Origin: an uncultured Eubacteriales bacterium
GTDB lineage: Bacteria > Bacillota > Clostridia > Oscillospirales > Oscillospiraceae
NCBI GenBank assembly: GCA_958402445.1
Contig: CATXTO010000002.1
Location: forward strand, 1-64,000
Length of the DNA stretch: 64,000 nt
Direction of reading: 5' to 3'
A program made the position numbers and the translations under genes. Below the pieces are notes generated by a model that did no database searches, was not told the DNA's origin, and saw nothing but the letters and a program-made list of their open reading frames with translations. Numbering within the stretch: position 1 is the stretch's first letter; every line of letters starts with the position of its first letter. Below, piece by piece: positions 26,478 through 35,328 of the stretch.

Positions 26478-26685
26478 AAAAACCTCCAAAACAATTAGAT
26501 TCCATGCCTTTGCACCGCTGGAGCAGAGGCAAACCAGATATTCCATGGTATGCCCTGCGGCGCCGGCGAGTTCTCCGACGAACGAACGGCAAAGGGCAAA
26601 ACTCCAAATTAAGGTAAGCGCCGAAGGAAGCCTCTCAGCCGCGACGTTCGGCGCGCTAGGCTTCATCTTGCCTCACTTGCCCGTT
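26478..26685 (-). promoter_or_regulatory. ~200-nt structured leader of the amino-sugar operon
   Basis: The mRNA from the 26686-26714 promoter carries ~200 nt before the kinase start. Complementary segments AGCGCGCCGAA (near 26655) and TTCGGCGCTT (near 26615) can pair, and other GC-rich folds follow. I do not recognise a known riboswitch or T-box. The frame is open through the leader but has no ribosome site at its start. Confidence 0.45.
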
Positions 26686-26714
26686 ATTGTAACAGAAGTC
26701 AATAAAAAAAGCAA
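26686..26714 (-). promoter_or_regulatory. Promoter of the NahK-ROK-nagA operon
   Basis: TTGCTT (26709-26714), 17-bp spacer and TACAAT (26686-26691) on the minus strand. Confidence 0.68.
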
Positions 26715-26796
26715 ATAAATTATCAAAGAGGAAACAAGTACGGTGTTTCCTTCATTTCATAGCGTAAAAACCGGCTTTGTCCCGCATTCTACTCTC

Positions 26797-27645
26797 TTAC
26801 AGCACCTGCCCCAGAACGAGTCCCCAGAGACACCCCATGGCAATGCCGGAAAGTAGCAGCAATCCAGCTATGGCAAAATTCTCCCGTCGTTTTTGATTGA
26901 CGCGAAACAGGACCAAAAGACCCACACCCGCATTGACCAGCAGACCGGAGAGCATGGGCCCGGGCCCCATGACGCCTTTGACATATAGATCCGTCAGTAA
27001 AACGGAGGCGGAGCAGTTGGGAAACAGGCCCAACAATCCCGCAGCCAGTTCCCCGACCACTGGTATCCCCCAAAAGGCGGCGATTTTCTCCTGCGGCAGG
27101 TATAAAAAAGCCACATTCAGCAATAGCGTCACCAAAAAGATTAACAATATAATCTTTCCCGTATGCCGAAGCGCGGACCGAAAAATGCCGCCTTCACAAG
27201 AGCAGTGCTCCTGCTGGCAAAACGCATGGATATCCGAGTGGGTTTCCCGATGCCGCCGTCGCTGGATGGCATCCACCGGAAACCCAACCAATAGGCCTGA
27301 GACCAGCTTAACGCCGAGAATCAGGAGCATGATCTGTACGGGCACCTGCGCGGAGATAAGAATCGGTAGCATTTCATCCGAGGTGGCCAAAAATACAGCC
27401 AGCAGAGTTCCCACCGTGATAGTGCCAGAGGCGTATAGGCTGGACGCCGCGCCTGAAAATCCGCACTGCGGCACGAGCCCCAGCAGAGAACCCAACAGCG
27501 GGCCCGCTCCTCTGGAGCGTTCCAGTGCCCGGTTAATCCGGCTGCCGGCATGATGCTCCAGATATTCCATTAAAAGATAGGTTAAAAATAGAATCGGCAA
27601 CAGCTTACCTGTGTCAATCAGCGCGTCAAACAGTGCATCCAGCAT
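26797..27645 (-). CDS. Putative manganese/heavy-metal exporter (ArsP_2 family)
   Basis: A 282-residue membrane protein with about nine hydrophobic segments. The repeated blocks LGLVPQCGFSGAASSLYASGTITVGTLLAVFLATSDE and LGLFPNCSASVLLTDLYVKGVMGPGPMLSGLLVNAGVG are typical of the family annotated as putative manganese transporters. A cytoplasmic loop HAFCQQEHCSC could bind metal. ATG 27645 has AAGGGG eight bases upstream. A TATAAT at 27691-27696 leaves a leader too short for a yybP-ykoY riboswitch. Confidence 0.82.
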   Translation of the reverse strand: MLDALFDALIDTGKLLPILFLTYLLMEYLEHHAGSRINRALERSRGAGPLLGSLLGLVPQCGFSGAASSLYASGTITVGTLLAVFLATSDEMLPILISAQVPVQIMLLILGVKLVSGLLVGFPVDAIQRRRHRETHSDIHAFCQQEHCSCEGGIFRSALRHTGKIILLIFLVTLLLNVAFLYLPQEKIAAFWGIPVVGELAAGLLGLFPNCSASVLLTDLYVKGVMGPGPMLSGLLVNAGVGLLVLFRVNQKRRENFAIAGLLLLSGIAMGCLWGLVLGQVL

Positions 27646-28157
27646 TCCTAATTCCCCTTCTGTCGGCAGTCCATGTGCCGCTGTCTCCTTATTATACAGC
27701 ACAGAAGGGAGAAAATAAAAGAATATTTTTTGATTTTATCTTTTTGATTTGAAGTTGGTCTTTCAAAAATTGATTCTCCATTTCACCGCCTCCGCGCGGA
27801 TAAAAAGGAAAGACCACCCGGCCCGTGCCCTTCCCTCCTCGGCGGACGCGTCTTCAAATGACGTTTAACTAAAATACCATATATTTCGCGAATCTTATCT
27901 AGTGCCCAATCCAGCGCATTTTAGATAGGCAATGCTCCAATGTCGCAATGTTCACCGCCCTTCGATCAGGCCGAGCATGTTACGCGCCACTACCATTATC
28001 GAGATAGGAAGGCAAAAAGCAGAAGGAGAGCATAAAATTGAACAATATAATTACAATACCTATGGAACCTATGCTTAAAATGCCTTATCATGGTCTTTCG
28101 GAGGTCTACCATTTTTATTGCGAACAATTTCTTGAATCCGTATCGGAGATATACAAA
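27646..28157. other. Divergent intergenic region
   Basis: It holds the -10 box of the metal exporter (27691-27696). A TTG codon at 28038 preceded by AAGGAG opens a frame that runs into the DUF3888 gene and could be an alternative, longer start. Base composition changes from GC-rich to AT-rich at about 28000. No other feature was recognised. Confidence 0.5.
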
Positions 28158-28517
28158 ATGAAAAAAATGATATGCGGCATTCTTGCTGCCTTTTCTTTTC
28201 TATACCTTATTCCAATGACGATTAACAGCGCAAACGCATCAAACGTCAATATAGAAGATGAGTTGATCGTCACTTTGCTAAATTCTTATACTATGGAGGC
28301 TATACAGAAATATTATGGAGAATTACGAGGATATGATATAAACAATGCGAAAGTAAATAAAATATTAAAAGCTACAAGTGGAGAAAATGTATACCAAGTT
28401 GAAATTCATATAACAACTTATGTCGGACCATTTAATCCTCCATATGGAAATGACATATTGTTTTTTACTGCGACTCCTGCGTTTGTACGGCTCGACAAAT
28501 ACGAGCACAAGGATTGA
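28158..28517 (+). CDS. DUF3888-like secreted small protein
   Basis: A 119-residue protein. A signal peptide (MKKMICGILAAFSFLYLIPM, cleavage near NANA) precedes a ~95-residue domain with DELIVTLLNSYTMEAIQKYYGE, the pattern of DUF3888 proteins of Bacillus. GGAG lies nine bases before ATG 28158. The gene is strongly AT-rich with codon use unlike its surroundings, which points to recent transfer, next to a tRNA cluster. Function is unknown. Confidence 0.7.
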   Translation: MKKMICGILAAFSFLYLIPMTINSANASNVNIEDELIVTLLNSYTMEAIQKYYGELRGYDINNAKVNKILKATSGENVYQVEIHITTYVGPFNPPYGNDILFFTATPAFVRLDKYEHKD

Positions 28518-28770
28518 TTCTTATCCCTACTTTTAAGGTATATTTTCCTTGTATCCAACAAGTTGTATCATTTTATCAGGATAAGCAGTTTCATCGTTCC
28601 ATGCCTTCATACCGAGGCCATCCTTTAATCAGAGAAAGCGGCTGGGTTTGCTTCCCCGACCGCTTTTTACTTTGTATGATGCTAAAGGCCAGTCCGGTTG
28701 CATTCCCTGTCGGTAAAAACAAACCCCAAGAAAAATTGGGACACATGAAATTCAAACATGTTATAAAGAA

Positions 28771-28803
28771 AAACGCCCCGTAACCACACGTTACGGGGCG
28801 TTT
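28771..28803. terminator. Bidirectional terminator after tRNA-Thr
   Basis: A 14-bp stem AAACGCCCCGTAAC closes CACAC; T-runs lie on both strands. It can end the tRNA-Thr transcript (minus) and any transcript from the DUF3888 side. Confidence 0.88.
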
Positions 28804-28805
28804 TT

Positions 28806-28881
<76 letters not shown>

Positions 28882-29062
28882 GGGCCAAACAGCCTCCTCA
28901 TTATACCCAACTGGTCACAAATTGTCAAGTTCGATTTTTGAAAAACCAGCGGTTTTTTGTAGATTCCAACAGCGGTTCTTTCGGCATGAGGTCATAGCCT
29001 TTTTACTGCAAAAAACCTCATTATATGCGCAATTTTGGGCGTAATCTCCAGTATGTGCAAAA

Positions 29063-29085
29063 AACGCCCGCTGCACGCGGGCGTT
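29063..29085 (-). terminator. Terminator after tRNA-Trp
   Basis: A 9-bp stem AACGCCCGC around a 5-nt loop, followed on the minus strand by TTTTTTG, directly after the tRNA-Trp CCA end. Confidence 0.85.
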
Positions 29086-29087
29086 TG

Positions 29088-29163
<76 letters not shown>

Positions 29164-29192
29164 ATCTATATTAGAAGCAATTGCTTAGTTTA

Positions 29193-29269
29193 TGGTGGGC
29201 CTTCAGGGATTCGAACCCCGGACGATCCGGTTATGAGCCGGAGGCTCTAACCAACTGAGCTAAAGGCCC
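29193..29269 (-). tRNA. tRNA with CAT anticodon (elongator Met, or Ile2)
   Basis: Cloverleaf starting GGGCCTTTAGCTCAGTTGG, anticodon loop CTCATAA, discriminator A and encoded CCA. It is not the initiator type. Whether the C34 is lysidinylated (Ile2) cannot be judged by eye. Confidence 0.92.
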
Positions 29270-29445
29270 GTATCAAAAGCGGACGGAAACATCAAGAGCC
29301 GTCACGCCCTGTATTTTAGCACTCTTTCTTTTGGTTGTCAACGATTTTTTGCTTGCGGCGCCGTGAGATTTTTCTTGATTCCTATCCTGCCAAGGGGTAC
29401 AATAGCTTTAATCATTCGGCGGACAGCCGCGCCTGGAGGTGCGCA

Positions 29446-29688
29446 ATGGAACGATTGACTGAGCGGAAAAAAACCGGCTATAGCACACAGGATTTGCAAG
29501 CCGCGTTAGACCGGCTGGGCCGGTGGGAGGATTTGTACGAACAGCTCGATCAGGAACGGGAGGCGGCCACTGCCCGCATGCAACTGCTCACGGCACAGGG
29601 GAAAGAAAAATCCGCCACCTACCGCCAGCTTTTTTCCAATAAACTCACTTTGTCCATTTTAATTAGCCGCCTGGATGCCAGTCGGTAA
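29446..29688 (+). CDS. Small helical protein of unknown function upstream of RelQ
   Basis: An 80-residue, charged, probably coiled-coil protein (MERLTERKKTGYSTQDLQAA at the start). The opening resembles short phage-encoded proteins beginning MERLT. GGAGGT is six bases before ATG 29446. The synthetase gene starts 12 bp after its stop, so they are one operon. Function is not recognised. Confidence 0.65.
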   Translation: MERLTERKKTGYSTQDLQAALDRLGRWEDLYEQLDQEREAATARMQLLTAQGKEKSATYRQLFSNKLTLSILISRLDASR

Positions 29689-29700
29689 AGGAGGGAGCAT

Positions 29701-30351
29701 ATGGAGCAAGTCCCCGGAGAAAATGCATCCAGCATGGAACTTTTTGAAAACTATCAGGACTATCTGGCGCTACAGCATTTGTATCAGGCCGCTTTAAAGC
29801 AGCTGCAAATCAAATTTGAAGTGCTCAATGACGAATTTCGGGTCCGGTCCGGCCGAAGCCCCATCCATCACATTGAAACTCGTCTGAAATCCACCAGCAG
29901 CATCGTTCAAAAGCTGCGCAGCCGCAACTATGCGGTGACATTGGCGTCCGCCAAGCAGAACCTGAACGATATTGCCGGCATCCGTGTGGTCTGCAGCTAT
30001 ATTGACGATGTGTACCGGGTAGCGGAAATGCTTCTGCGCCAGTCGGATATTGTCCTCCTAAAAGCCCAGGACTATATTAAAAACCCTAATTTTAATGGAT
30101 ATCGAAGTCTCCACCTGGATATTCAATTGCCCATTTATTTATCTGACCACACAGAACACGTCAACGTGGAGGTACAGCTTCGCACGGTTGCCATGGATTT
30201 TTGGGCCAGCCTGGAACATGACCTGCGGTACAAATCTCAGAAGAACATTCCGGCCCACATTTCCCAGGAAATGCTGGAAGCCTCCCAGTCCATTGCCGCC
30301 ATTGACCGGCAAATGCAGGCGATTTATCAGGAAATTCTAGCTCTGCCATAA
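29701..30351 (+). CDS. Small alarmone synthetase (RelQ/YjbM type)
   Basis: A 216-residue (p)ppGpp synthetase with only the RelA/SpoT synthetase domain. Motifs are HIETRLKSTSSIVQKLRSR (ATP site), LNDIAGIRVVCSYIDDVY, DYIKNPNFNGYRSLHLDI and VEVQLRTVAMDFWASLEHDLRYK. It has no hydrolase, TGS or ACT domains. AAAGGAGG lies a few bases before ATG. It lies behind the 80-residue unknown gene and may be regulated with it. Confidence 0.93.
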   Translation: MEQVPGENASSMELFENYQDYLALQHLYQAALKQLQIKFEVLNDEFRVRSGRSPIHHIETRLKSTSSIVQKLRSRNYAVTLASAKQNLNDIAGIRVVCSYIDDVYRVAEMLLRQSDIVLLKAQDYIKNPNFNGYRSLHLDIQLPIYLSDHTEHVNVEVQLRTVAMDFWASLEHDLRYKSQKNIPAHISQEMLEASQSIAAIDRQMQAIYQEILALP

Positions 30352-30386
30352 TACAAACCAAAAAATATAAAAAAGGAGCAGTCATC

Positions 30387-32381
30387 ATGGAACAGCTACA
30401 ACTAAATGATTTCTTGCAGTATCGATTTCTGTCCCAGCCCAAATATGCCCCCGGCGGCAAGCGAGCCGCCTTTGTGGTGGCTAATTGCATGGAAGAGGAA
30501 AATTGCTATGAATCTCGTCTCTGGCTCTATGAGGCCGGCGCGCTTCGGCAGCTGACTGATTTGGGGCAGGAGCGCAGCTTCCTTTGGGAGGATGAAACGC
30601 ATTTGCTCTTCCCTGCCGTACGCAGCCAAGCGGAAAAAAAGCGGCAAGAGAAAAAAGACCAATTTACCAGCTATTATCGCCTGGACGTACAAGGCGGCGA
30701 GGCGCTGCCCGCCTTTACCCTGCCCTTTTCCGTGCAATCGCTGAAGCACGCGGAGGGCCCCGTCTATTTAGCCATAGGCCAATTGGATGTCGCTTATCCA
30801 GATTATAATCAAATGAGCGAGGAGGAGCGGTCCCAGGTGGCGAAAGCCTACGAGGACAATCAGGACTACGAGGTGCTCGACGAGATCCCCTTCTGGTCCA
30901 ACGGGGCCGGCTTCACCAACAAACACCGGTCCGCCCTATTTCTGGTTAACGTGGAAACTGGCGCGATTTCCCGCATCACGGAGCCCACGTTCCAACTGGA
31001 GACCCTGGAGTTGGTGGGAGAATATGCTTATTTCGCCGGGGAAGCCTACTGCGCCAAACCCACCATGCGCAGCGGCCTCTGGAAGCTAAATTGGAAAACG
31101 GGGGCGCTGCAGCAGCTTGTACAGACGCTTCCCATCTATACGGACCAGCTCATTGCCGTCGGATCAAAGCTTTTGCTGCTTGGAACCAGGAGCGAGCGGC
31201 ACGGCCTCAACGAAAACAGCTGGATTTATGAGGTAGATCAGGAGACCGGCGCGCTATCCGTTCTTCGCGAGGAAGATAACGGCATGTACGGAAGCGTCGG
31301 TAGCGATTGCCGTTATGGCGGAGGGGTCTCCCGCCAGGCCCGTGGAGAAGACCTGTACTACATCACCACCCGGCGCGGCGCCGCTCACCTTTACCGACTT
31401 CTTCCAGACGGCCGCGATCAAGGAGTTGTGACAAAAGAGGGCAGCATCGATAGCTTCGCGCTGTGCCAGGAAACGGACCAGGTACTTCTCGTGGCTCTGT
31501 ATGACAACCGTCTCCAGGAGCTCTATGGCTATGATTTGACCAGCGGCGAGCTTCGGCAAATCAGCCATTTTAATGACGCGCCCCTGTCTGGCAAGTACGT
31601 CGCTGCACCGCAATATCTTTCTGTTCCAAGCTGCGGCCTGGACATTGACGGCTGGGTGCTGCTGCCCAAGGATTTTGACCCGGCCCAGCAATATCCTGGT
31701 ATTTTGGATATCCACGGCGGGCCGAAAACCGCTTATGGGCCTGTATTTTACCATGAAATGCAAGTCTGGGCCAATTTAGGGTACTTCGTCTTCTTCTGTA
31801 ACCCCAAGGGCTCCGACGGTCGGGGCAACGAATTTGCAGATATCCGCGGGCACTATGGGGAGACGGATTATCAGAACATCATGGATTTTACCGACGCCGT
31901 ACTGTCTCAATATCCTCAAATCGATCCCAAACGAATTGCTGTCACCGGCGGCTCATACGGTGGCTTCATGACCAACTGGATCATCGGACATACAGACCGG
32001 TTCGCCTGCGCCGCCTCCCAGCGGTCCATCTCCAACTGGCTCAGTTTCTACGGTGTCTCCGACATCGGGTTCTATTTTGCCACCGACCAGGGGGATGCAA
32101 ATCCCTTTGACAACGCGGAAAAGCTTTGGGCCCATTCCCCTCTGCGCTTTGCAAAGCACGTAACCACGCCTACATTATTCATCCACTCCGCGGAGGACTA
32201 CCGGTGCCCCATGCCGGAGGGCATGCAGATGTACACTGCCCTGATGGACCGGGGGATCCCCGCCAGGCTCTGTTATTTCCGGGGAGAGAACCATGAACTG
32301 TCCCGTTCCGGAAAGCCAAAGCACCGCATTCGCCGTTTACAGGAAATGACGGATTGGTTTGCGAAGTATACCAAAGCATAA
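30387..32381 (+). CDS. S9-family serine peptidase (acylaminoacyl-peptidase/DPP type)
   Basis: A 664-residue cytosolic peptidase. An N-terminal beta-propeller (~1-400) gates a C-terminal alpha/beta hydrolase. The nucleophile motif is TGGSYGGFMTNWIIGH, the acid is in FIHSAEDYRCPMPEG and the His in GENHELSRSGKPKHR. It hydrolyses short peptides; specificity cannot be predicted. AAAGGAG is eight bases before ATG, and a separate promoter probably exists in the 35-bp gap, so coupling with relQ is uncertain. Confidence 0.93.
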   Translation: MEQLQLNDFLQYRFLSQPKYAPGGKRAAFVVANCMEEENCYESRLWLYEAGALRQLTDLGQERSFLWEDETHLLFPAVRSQAEKKRQEKKDQFTSYYRLDVQGGEALPAFTLPFSVQSLKHAEGPVYLAIGQLDVAYPDYNQMSEEERSQVAKAYEDNQDYEVLDEIPFWSNGAGFTNKHRSALFLVNVETGAISRITEPTFQLETLELVGEYAYFAGEAYCAKPTMRSGLWKLNWKTGALQQLVQTLPIYTDQLIAVGSKLLLLGTRSERHGLNENSWIYEVDQETGALSVLREEDNGMYGSVGSDCRYGGGVSRQARGEDLYYITTRRGAAHLYRLLPDGRDQGVVTKEGSIDSFALCQETDQVLLVALYDNRLQELYGYDLTSGELRQISHFNDAPLSGKYVAAPQYLSVPSCGLDIDGWVLLPKDFDPAQQYPGILDIHGGPKTAYGPVFYHEMQVWANLGYFVFFCNPKGSDGRGNEFADIRGHYGETDYQNIMDFTDAVLSQYPQIDPKRIAVTGGSYGGFMTNWIIGHTDRFACAASQRSISNWLSFYGVSDIGFYFATDQGDANPFDNAEKLWAHSPLRFAKHVTTPTLFIHSAEDYRCPMPEGMQMYTALMDRGIPARLCYFRGENHELSRSGKPKHRIRRLQEMTDWFAKYTKA

Positions 32382-32438
32382 AAATGCCATTCCGGCTAGC
32401 TCTGAATTCAATTTCAATTTTATCGGGCTGCGTTGCAG

Positions 32439-32469
32439 GCGGGTGGTCGGTAAGCTACCGACCACCCGC
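32439..32469 (+). terminator. Hairpin after the S9 peptidase gene
   Basis: A 14-bp stem GCGGGTGGTCGGTA with its complement, followed by TGTTTCTG. Confidence 0.65.
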
Positions 32470-32656
32470 TGTTTCTGCGCAGGCCTCCTTTGGCCAGTTG
32501 AGCACACATCAAAAACCCATGGCCAGCCCTGCGGGTCCACTACCGTGGGGCAAAATGACGACCAACATAAAAAGCAGAAGTGGTAAGAACCTCCGCGCAA
32601 ACAGGCGGGGAGGAGCAGGAGATAAAGATATCCATAAAACCTACAGAGACGTAACA

Positions 32657-32696
32657 AGCAGGCGATACAGCCGCATTTGCTGTATCGCCTGCTTTT
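32657..32696. terminator. Hairpin after the SGNH gene
   Basis: A 15-bp stem AGCAGGCGATACAGC with complement. The plus side is followed by TTTT, the minus side by TGTTAC. Confidence 0.6.
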
Positions 32697-32736
32697 CAGC
32701 GCCTATATCCGGGTTTTCCAGAACACATTTGAATCG

Positions 32737-33687
32737 CTACTGCGCGTGCTCACACAGCCATTGAGACCACATGGCGTAATACTTGCCGTACAGATGCACG
32801 CCATCGCCTGTGTAGTCTTCCAAAAGAAAGCCTTCCTCATCAGTGAAGATACTCTGAAAATCCAAGTAAAATACGTCCGCGCCATCTGCAAGCGCCTGAA
32901 TCTCCGCATTCACCGCAGCCACATTTTCCGGAACCAAATAGCTGGTTGCCGACGCCTTATTCCGCGTTACCCCAAAAAGCGCCTGCAAATAAATCTTTGC
33001 GTTGGGCTGCAGCGCTTTGATCTGCTCTAAGTCGCTGCGATACGTATCGGCCAGAGAGCTCAGCGGATAGCCCGCCTCATTCAGTCCCAACATAATGTAA
33101 ATCTTTCCGTATTGCTTTTGCCCCAGAAGTTCCTCTAAGGTCGCTTTACTAAAGCCCTCGTCCGTGGCCTTCACGGAAAACATTTGAAACACGCTTAGGC
33201 CCACATCCGCAAAATAATCCGCCTTGCCCAATCTGGCATATTGGGACAACCCCACGGTGCGGGAGTCCCCGATAAACAACGCGTCGTCAAAGTAACTCTC
33301 ATCCTGGCCATACACCGCCAGCGGCACCGTAGGAACCGTCTCCGGAAGCGTTGTAGGCGGTGTGGTCGGCGGTTCTGATGTGGAAGGTGCAGTCGTCTGA
33401 TCGCTGGACGGCTGTGAGTTCGGCTGTTCCGTGGCACCTGTAGTTCCAGTAGGACCAACCGTTCCGGATGGCTGCGTGTCGCCACCACGCTGCTGCATCA
33501 AGCGTAGCTCCGTGTCGTCATGAAGTAGTAAAAATGGAACCGCTATGGCAATCTTTTTCTCATAGCCGCCGGTCGCGTTCTGAATTTTGGATTTCATCAC
33601 AAGACCCACACAGGTAACAAAGACGCTGCTGAGCACCAAAAGCACAACCAGTGTCAAGGCGGGCTTTTTTATCTTTCTTTCGCACAT
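32737..33687 (-). CDS. Membrane-anchored SGNH/GDSL hydrolase-type protein
   Basis: A 316-residue protein. It has an N-terminal membrane segment (~9-31), a Thr/Pro/Ser-rich linker (~72-118) and an SGNH domain. Block I is FIGDSRTVGL, the block III-like Asn is in LGLNEAG and the Asp-His pair is in DGVHLYG. It follows the MBOAT gene by 12 bp. Such pairs move an acetyl group across the membrane (MBOAT) and place it on a surface glycan (SGNH), so this is the likely extracellular transferase or esterase. Confidence 0.85.
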   Translation of the reverse strand: MCERKIKKPALTLVVLLVLSSVFVTCVGLVMKSKIQNATGGYEKKIAIAVPFLLLHDDTELRLMQQRGGDTQPSGTVGPTGTTGATEQPNSQPSSDQTTAPSTSEPPTTPPTTLPETVPTVPLAVYGQDESYFDDALFIGDSRTVGLSQYARLGKADYFADVGLSVFQMFSVKATDEGFSKATLEELLGQKQYGKIYIMLGLNEAGYPLSSLADTYRSDLEQIKALQPNAKIYLQALFGVTRNKASATSYLVPENVAAVNAEIQALADGADVFYLDFQSIFTDEEGFLLEDYTGDGVHLYGKYYAMWSQWLCEHAQ

Positions 33688-33699
33688 AACCGCTCCCCC

Positions 33700-35049
33700 C
33701 TAAAAGCTGAAATACATAAATGGATCGTTGGTTGCAACAGACAGACAATACACTACTGCCCAGAAAAGAAGAAAGAGTAAAATTGTCCCTAAGACAGAGG
33801 TGCGAATGCGGTTCCAAAGCCGTTCCGGGCCGGGAAAGGATACGACCAAGCCCAAGACCAAAAATACGCCAAACTGCTTGCCCAGCCGAAGGAAATCTCC
33901 TGCACTGACCGCTACGCCGCTTCCAAAAAACGGAAATAGGCGGCTCAAATAAACCCCAATCTGCCCCAAATCCGGGATGGCGAACAGCATCCAGCTAAAT
34001 AGAATCGCAAACAGCATATAAATTCTGGACAAAACAGGCCGCCGCTCCAGAATTTTTCCCAGCCATAGCTTTTCGTTTGCAATTAAAAGGAAGAGAAACA
34101 GGCCCCAGAGAATGAAGCTCCAACCAGCTCCATGCCACATGCCGGTGAGCAGCCAGACCACGAGCAAATTAAAAACGGTCCGAAGCAAACCCTTCCGGTT
34201 TCCCCCCAGAGGGATGTAGACATAATTCCGAAACCACAGACCTAACGTGATATGCCACCGACGCCAGAATTCGCTCATGGAGCGGGCAGCGTAAGGATGG
34301 TCAAAATTGCGGGGCAAATGAAATCCCAGCATTCGACCCAGGCCGACGGCCATCCAGGAATAGCCGCAGAAATCGAGGTACAATTGCAGAGAGAAGGCCA
34401 CCAGGCCCATCCAAGCCAAGGGGGTGGAGATACTCTCGAAGCCAATGGTCTTCACCTGCGACCAGATACCGCCCACCCGATCCGCTAAGAGTACTTTCAG
34501 CGCGAGTCCCACCAGAAAATCCCGAAGGCCCTGGTCAAATCCCTCCAGAGAGTAGCGCCTTTTCCGCACCTGCGGCTGAAGCTCCTCCGCGCGTGTCAGG
34601 GGACCAGACAGGAGCTTGGGAAACATCAAGATTCCTGTGGAGAAGGATAAGAAAGCAGATTCCACAGGAATGCGGCTCCAATATACATCCAGCAAATAAG
34701 CCGTCATTTGAAATACATAAAAGCTCATTCCCAGGGGTAAAACCAAGGAACTTCCGAACAATCCGGCATATTTAAAACCGGCAAGGGCTCCAAAAAGCAC
34801 CACCAGACAGGCCGCCAGGAGTCCCCGGCTCCGTCCACGCTTTTCCAAAGCCATACCGGCCAGCCAGGTCAAGCATGTCAATACCAACAACAAAGCAATG
34901 CACCACGGCTGCTTCCACGTTCCAATACAATAAAAGGCCAGACTTCCCAGACACAGGACCAGATTCCGATGCCGGTCAGGCGTGCAGTAGTACACTGCCA
35001 GAAAAATTGGCAAGAAGAGAAAAATGAAATTCAGACTGTTAAAGTTCAT
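33700..35049 (-). CDS. MBOAT-family O-acyltransferase (AlgI/DltB type)
   Basis: A 449-residue polytopic membrane protein. Hallmarks are LPLGMSFYVFQMTAYLLDVY, SMSEFWRRWHITLGLWFRNYVYIPLGGNR and the catalytic-His block LTGMWHGAGWSFILWG. It probably passes acetyl groups outward for glycan or wall-polymer O-acylation with the adjacent SGNH protein. There are no dltA or dltC genes, so D-alanylation is unlikely. ATG 35049 is used; a TTG at 35070 is the alternative. Confidence 0.9.
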   Translation of the reverse strand: MNFNSLNFIFLFLPIFLAVYYCTPDRHRNLVLCLGSLAFYCIGTWKQPWCIALLLVLTCLTWLAGMALEKRGRSRGLLAACLVVLFGALAGFKYAGLFGSSLVLPLGMSFYVFQMTAYLLDVYWSRIPVESAFLSFSTGILMFPKLLSGPLTRAEELQPQVRKRRYSLEGFDQGLRDFLVGLALKVLLADRVGGIWSQVKTIGFESISTPLAWMGLVAFSLQLYLDFCGYSWMAVGLGRMLGFHLPRNFDHPYAARSMSEFWRRWHITLGLWFRNYVYIPLGGNRKGLLRTVFNLLVVWLLTGMWHGAGWSFILWGLFLFLLIANEKLWLGKILERRPVLSRIYMLFAILFSWMLFAIPDLGQIGVYLSRLFPFFGSGVAVSAGDFLRLGKQFGVFLVLGLVVSFPGPERLWNRIRTSVLGTILLFLLFWAVVYCLSVATNDPFMYFSF

Positions 35050-35182
35050 GGCGCAATTCCTATCTCCCAATTATGATTCTTCGTCTTCCGCATGCATGCA
35101 ACCTACGCGCCATCCGCGCATCCGCCACGTGCCCCGCAACAGAACTCGCATTTCATTCCCATCTGCACTTTCTGAAAGCTGT

Positions 35183-35216
35183 GAAAAGCCCGCCTGTACA
35201 CCGTATGCACAGGCGG
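35183..35216 (-). terminator. Terminator after the heterodimeric ABC operon
   Basis: An 8-bp stem CCGCCTGT around an 11-nt loop, followed by GCTTTTC on the minus strand. The rest of 35050-35328 shows no gene. Confidence 0.65.
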
Positions 35217-35328
35217 ATCTTCATCCTGGTCCCGGTCGACATAAAAAATTATAGGGCAACTTTCGACAAGATGCAAGAGCTATTTACCTAAATTATTCTA
35301 AAGAAACTGCAACCATTTGTAACCAACC

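Larger units (their letters stand above)
32382..32736. other. Convergent intergenic region with two terminators
   Basis: It contains the hairpins at 32439-32469 and 32657-32696. The ~190 bp between them shows no recognisable gene, although frames stay open on both strands for up to ~100 codons. Confidence 0.55.

Noticed and set aside
27646..27700. Possible yybP-ykoY manganese riboswitch before the metal exporter
   Set aside because: Only ~45 bp separate the -10 box from the start codon, too short for the aptamer.
28514..28783. 89-codon plus-strand frame after the DUF3888 gene
   Set aside because: No ribosome site, it runs into the terminator and has an unnatural composition.
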